DNA of 64,000 nucleotides from Pardosa pseudoannulata (taxonomy: Eukaryota > Arthropoda > Arachnida > Araneae > Lycosidae). The stretch is from assembly GCA_032207245.1 (NCBI GenBank), contig CM063498.1:53045169-53109168 (forward strand). Reading direction: 5' to 3'. Made by a program: the position numbers and the translations under genes. The notes beneath the pieces are model-generated. The model made no database searches and was not told the DNA's origin. It saw nothing but the letters and a program-made list of their open reading frames with translations. Position 1 is the stretch's first letter. Every line of letters starts with the position of its first letter. Below, piece by piece: positions 60,697 through 64,000 of this stretch.

Positions 60697-61405
60697 CTTA
60701 AAGTAATATGAATATCAATGGATATAATCTTTTAATTAAGAAGTTTTTATGGTTATTAATGCAAAAAAACGTAAATATGTAACGTCAATATGTCTATTTT
60801 GAAATGACTTTCGGGCGATTCTATCTTTTTATTGCTCAACTTGGCGACTAACCTTTGTTGTTTCTATCTAGTTAGCGAGTACGAAAACACCAAAATTAAG
60901 TCTTATTGGTAGACCTTCTTATATAACTCTTTATATAATTCATTTCGCTTACTTAACAGCATCAAGTGTCCCATTGGGACTTAGTTTAAGAACTCTTATT
61001 GGCTGGCTCATACAACAATGAATTGTCAAGCACGGGTATTTCATCCCAGAAATTTACTGAAGGAGTTGCTAAAATCAAGTGTATTTCTCTTTTTCAAATT
61101 ATCAAGAATAAACTTTTAAGTTAGGTTTAAATTTTAATTTTAATCAAATTCTATGTTTATTTTCTTTGAAAGAGAATGTATATTCAAGTAGTTGGAAGTA
61201 GCAGGTATAACCAAGATCATAAAATGACAAGGATTGTAAAAAAAAATGTATGAAATATTCTCAGTTTTGGAGTTGTATGAATCTAACTTAAAAATTGCCT
61301 TGAATTTTTTATAAATTGGCACCAAAAAGACCGAATTTTAAAATTCATAGTCAAAAATTGCTTTTCAATAATATTATGAACCAAAAATAAGTCAGATCAT
61401 ATTTT
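60697..61405 (+). repeat. Segmental duplication B, copy 1 (no mariner)
   Basis: AAAGTAATATGAATATCAAT, TTAATTAAGAAGTTTTTATG, TATGTTTATTTTCTTTGAAA, TTGGAAGTAGCAGGTATAAC, CTCAGTTTTGGAGTTGTATG and TATGAACCAAAAATAAGTCA recur in order at 62085-63790. This copy has about 350 extra bases (60760-61105) missing from copy 2, and an uninterrupted TCTAAC where copy 2 holds a mariner. Confidence 0.85.
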
Positions 61406-61489
61406 TAATAACAATCGTTTGAATCCAGAGATATATCCTAACAAATAAAGCATTTATTTAGGAAGTACGGATTATGAAACATATCAGTA
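61406..61489. other. Spacer, no feature
   Basis: Short AT-rich spacer between segmental duplication B copy 1 and repeat Y. Confidence 0.4.
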
Positions 61490-61830
61490 TCATAAAACAT
61501 TCTTTATTCAAATGTCCTGTGCAATTCCGGAATTAAGTAGATGTACACGAAAACATGCTCTGACAATATAAATAAAGTTGTATGTTCTTCTCAAGTGTTC
61601 TCTCTCTGGGACTTTTCTGTTTCACATTTTATAGGAAGATATTCCTTTTCTTAACGTTTAGAATTATGTTTTGCTAGAACAGTTTTTGTGGGATAAAAGT
61701 CCCATGATAGAGCTGCACGTAAAACAAAAATAAAATTTAAATATCCCCAAGTGTCAGAATAAAGAAGTGCCACAATTGTATTGCTCTATGTCTGAAAGAC
61801 AAACGATGTCTGAAAAGAACAGCTGTCTTA
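61490..61830 (+). repeat. Diverged repeat Y, copy 2
   Basis: Counterpart of 57290-57610 (CAATTCCGGAATTAAGTAGA, GTGTTCTCTCTCTGGGAC, ATAGGAAGATATTCCTTTTC, AAGTCCCATGA). No frame or terminal repeat. Confidence 0.65.
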
Positions 61831-62334
61831 AAAATTTTGTCCCTACTCTTTTGAGTACAGTTCTGGGAAAAGAATTTTAGTTTATATCAATAGAATATAA
61901 ATTGTGTTTTCGATATAACTTACTTTATTTTAATGTTGAATATCTTAATACTAGAAAGAGGAAACATCTAAAAATTTCCTTTGAAATCTACTCTAAAAAA
62001 TAAAAGTTGCAAAACTTTAGTAGATTTGTTATATAACTGTAAGTCTTTGATAACAAATTAAAACTCAAATAAATAGATTTTCTTAAAGTAATATGAATAT
62101 CAATGGATCCAATCTTTCAATTAAGAAGTTTTTATGCTTTTTAATGGTTATCAAGAATAGACTATTAACTTAGGTTTAAATTTCAATTTTAATCAATTTC
62201 TATGTTTATTTTCTTTGAAAGAGAATGTATATTTGAATAGTTGGAAGTAGCAGGTATAACCAAGATCATAAAATGACAAGGATTGTAAAAAATAATGTAT
62301 GAAAAATTCTCAGTTTTGGAGTTATATGAATCTA

Positions 62335-63666
62335 CTAGGCGCATCCAGAAAGTAAGTTTCCCGATGCTTTCCCCTTTAAAGTAAATGTAATCAGCCGTCT
62401 CAATTGCGGGTGCATATTAGATCTATGACGTATTAATCATCCGAGTGGAGCACACCGATTAAAAAAATTCTTCAAAAAAATACGCTAAAGGTTTATTGTG
62501 TCAATGGCCAAAGTGTACTATGATTTTTTTACTTCACCCTTTGTCGACTAGAATAGAATACGGGAAACCCACCCTCGTTATTGTTATAAAAAGATATATA
62601 AATAGATATTGTAGATTGTTAATTTTTAATACACATAAAGCTCGTCAAGTCTTGAAGAGAAAGAACAATTCTTGGATTCCAAAAGTACAAATGAAACATT
62701 CTTTAAGAGAATTATTTATATATTTTTTAAGAATGTTATCCAAGTTATTTAAGTGGTTCAATGAGAGATACATCTGTTACAGCAAACAAAATACTTCGAA
62801 ATAGAGATTTACAAAGCCATGAAAAGCTATCAGAGTCTTTGTGCCTCAAGGAGTAGGGGTGCATCCCTCAATAAATATGAGTCAAAAAATAATGCATTTC
62901 TAAACAATCGTCCTGACCCTCCTACCTCAAACACTGGCAGAAATGTACATTACATCCATTTTCGGAACAATTTTGGAGGTCGAAAATTGTACGTGACAAC
63001 TGGCGGAATTGTACGTGCGAACCGCTTAGAGGGTTAATCATATGCCAGCTGGACAAGTCCCGATTCGTGCCAATAGCGGAGTATCAGTGGACAAAAATGG
63101 AAACTCTAATTAGTTCTTCCGCCGCCTGCAAGGTCCGTTCGGTGATCTTGAAGGCACAAAATATTGTGCCAATTGAAATTCATCGTCAGCTCTGTCAGGT
63201 CTATGGACCAAAACTGACACCCGAACACTAAATCCAATGCTCAGGAGCAGCACTGACATTTCTGCTACGGTATCACGAGGAAGGTGACGAGTACCTCGAC
63301 AGGATCTTCATGGGCAATGCGACTTAGATTTCGCACTTTACCCCGGAAACCAAGCAGCAGTCAATGTTTTGGCATTATAGTGGATCTGTGGTCACGACCA
63401 AATTCAAACAGACGCTGTCGGTACGGAAAGGGATGTGCACGGTGTTCTGGGACAGGAAGGCTGGTTCCATTCACAGGCGGCAGAGTTCTACGACAGAGGT
63501 ATACAAAAGTTGATCCCACAATACGACAAGTGTCTCAATTCTGGTGGTGGCTATGTTGAAAAATAGCTGAAACATTGCTGTACTTGTTGCCAATAAATAT
63601 GTCCTTGAAAGTGTGAGTTCTTTTTTTTCTTTTAAATAGGGAAACTTACTTTCTGGATGAGCCTCT
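62335..63666 (+). mobile_element. Deleted mariner hosting a nested MITE (~1.33 kb)
   Basis: Inverted ends CTAGGCGCATCCAGAAAGTA and, from the right, AGAGGCTCATCCAGAAAGTA, with TA on both sides (62333-62334, 63667-63668). On the plus strand, transposase pieces read DEYLDRIFMGNAT, a stop, ISHFTPETKQQS, KFKQTLSVRKG, VFWDRKAG, then FYDRGIQKLIPQYDKC and GGGYVEK. The first catalytic Asp position reads Asn (GNAT for GDET), the second and third catalytic regions are deleted exactly as in the 22619 copy, and an N-terminal reading frame is full of stops. The MITE at 62437-63033 lies in the 5' untranslated part. Confidence 0.9.
62437..63033. mobile_element. piggyBac-like MITE nested in the mariner
   Basis: Inverted copy of the 21365 element, between TTAA at 62433-62436 and TTAA at 63034-63037. 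The right end keeps CCCTCTAAGCGGTTCGCACG (read inward). The left end is TCATCCGAGTGGAGCACACC, a decayed form of CCCTCCAAGTGGAACACATC. The host mariner at 23.2 kb has an uninterrupted GTATTAATCATATGG at this point. Confidence 0.85.
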
Positions 63667-63790
63667 TAGCTTAAAAGTTGCCTTCAAGTTTTATAAACTG
63701 GCACCAACAAAGATCAATTTTTATACATCAGAGTCAAAAATTCCTTTCAATAATAATATGAACCACAAATATGTCAGATCATATTAAAAT

Positions 63791-64000
63791 AATATAGACA
63801 CTAATTCTCAAAAATTTTCCTCTTCGGGGAAGCTTTAAAATTGGTTATTAATCGCAGTGCACTAAGATTTATCTCTCAGCTATATACGTCATATAGTTAA
63901 CGCAACGAGATTTCATTATTTAAGCCTGAAGGGCATTGCATTTCATAGTTAAAAATTTTGCACAAAATTTAAATCACAAATAGAAAGCACAAATGAAAAA
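63791..64000. other. No gene seen
   Basis: AT-rich end of the window with no recognised feature. Confidence 0.4.

Larger units (their letters stand above)
62085..63790 (+). repeat. Segmental duplication B, copy 2 (split by a mariner)
   Basis: 62085-62334 and 63669-63790 together match copy 1 at 60697-61405. They are separated by the mariner at 62335-63666. Similarity is about 90-95 percent by eye. Confidence 0.85.

Overview
The window looks like a gene-poor, AT-rich stretch of an arthropod nuclear genome. A spider is my best guess, from recollection of similar Tc1 and SINE sequences in spiders; this is not proven. There are no operons, rRNA genes, CRISPR arrays or bacterial features. I find one probable host coding exon in 64 kb: a minus-strand, intron-containing linker-histone (H1-like) exon at 45.1-45.35 kb. 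Nearly everything else recognisable is mobile DNA, its relics, or tandem repeats.

Layout. 0-2.5 kb: a small local duplication and a hAT MITE. 2.5-11.8 kb: a head-to-tail duplication of a ~4.6 kb block. Each unit carries a reversed tRNA-derived SINE, a (TCTA)n/(TA)n array, the 3' end of a Ty3/gypsy-type integrase reading frame, a polypurine tract and an LTR-like tail. Identity between the units is mosaic. 11.8-14.7 kb: a hAT element with an older relic beside it and a probable solo LTR, all bordered by TA or CA arrays. 16.9-18.1 kb: a fragment of a second SINE family and a dispersed repeat here called family X. 20.1-23.3 kb: a nearly intact Tc1 transposase relic, a TTAA-flanked piggyBac-like MITE and a deleted mariner. 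26.7-31.5 kb: a repeat shared with 47 kb, a SINE body, a 5'-truncated Jockey-like LINE with a 15-bp target duplication, a TTAA MITE, a tandem duplication and a reversed family X copy. 31.6-33.2 kb: a composite element with long inverted ends whose interior is a tandem array of transposase fragments and 20-bp repeats. 34.9-36.7 and 40.1-41.3 kb: complex satellites. 45.1-46.4 kb: the histone exon and a deleted Tc1. 47-50.7 kb: minisatellite, solo LTR, and an inverted LTR pair around a gag-like start. 52.4-54.8 kb: family X broken by a SINE and by a 1.02 kb solo LTR, then a second-family SINE. 55.6-56.5 kb: a solo LTR inside TA arrays. 57.3-63.8 kb: diverged duplications, one of which contains a mariner that itself contains a piggyBac-like MITE.

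The parts do not form a pathway; they form an insertion history that can be dated internally. Four insertions (SINE in family X, LTR in family X, mariner in a segmental duplication, piggyBac-like MITE in a mariner) each have an uninterrupted relative elsewhere in the same window. All alignments were made by eye, so identities and repeat ends are approximate. Transposon family names rest on terminal sequences and protein motifs, not on database searches.
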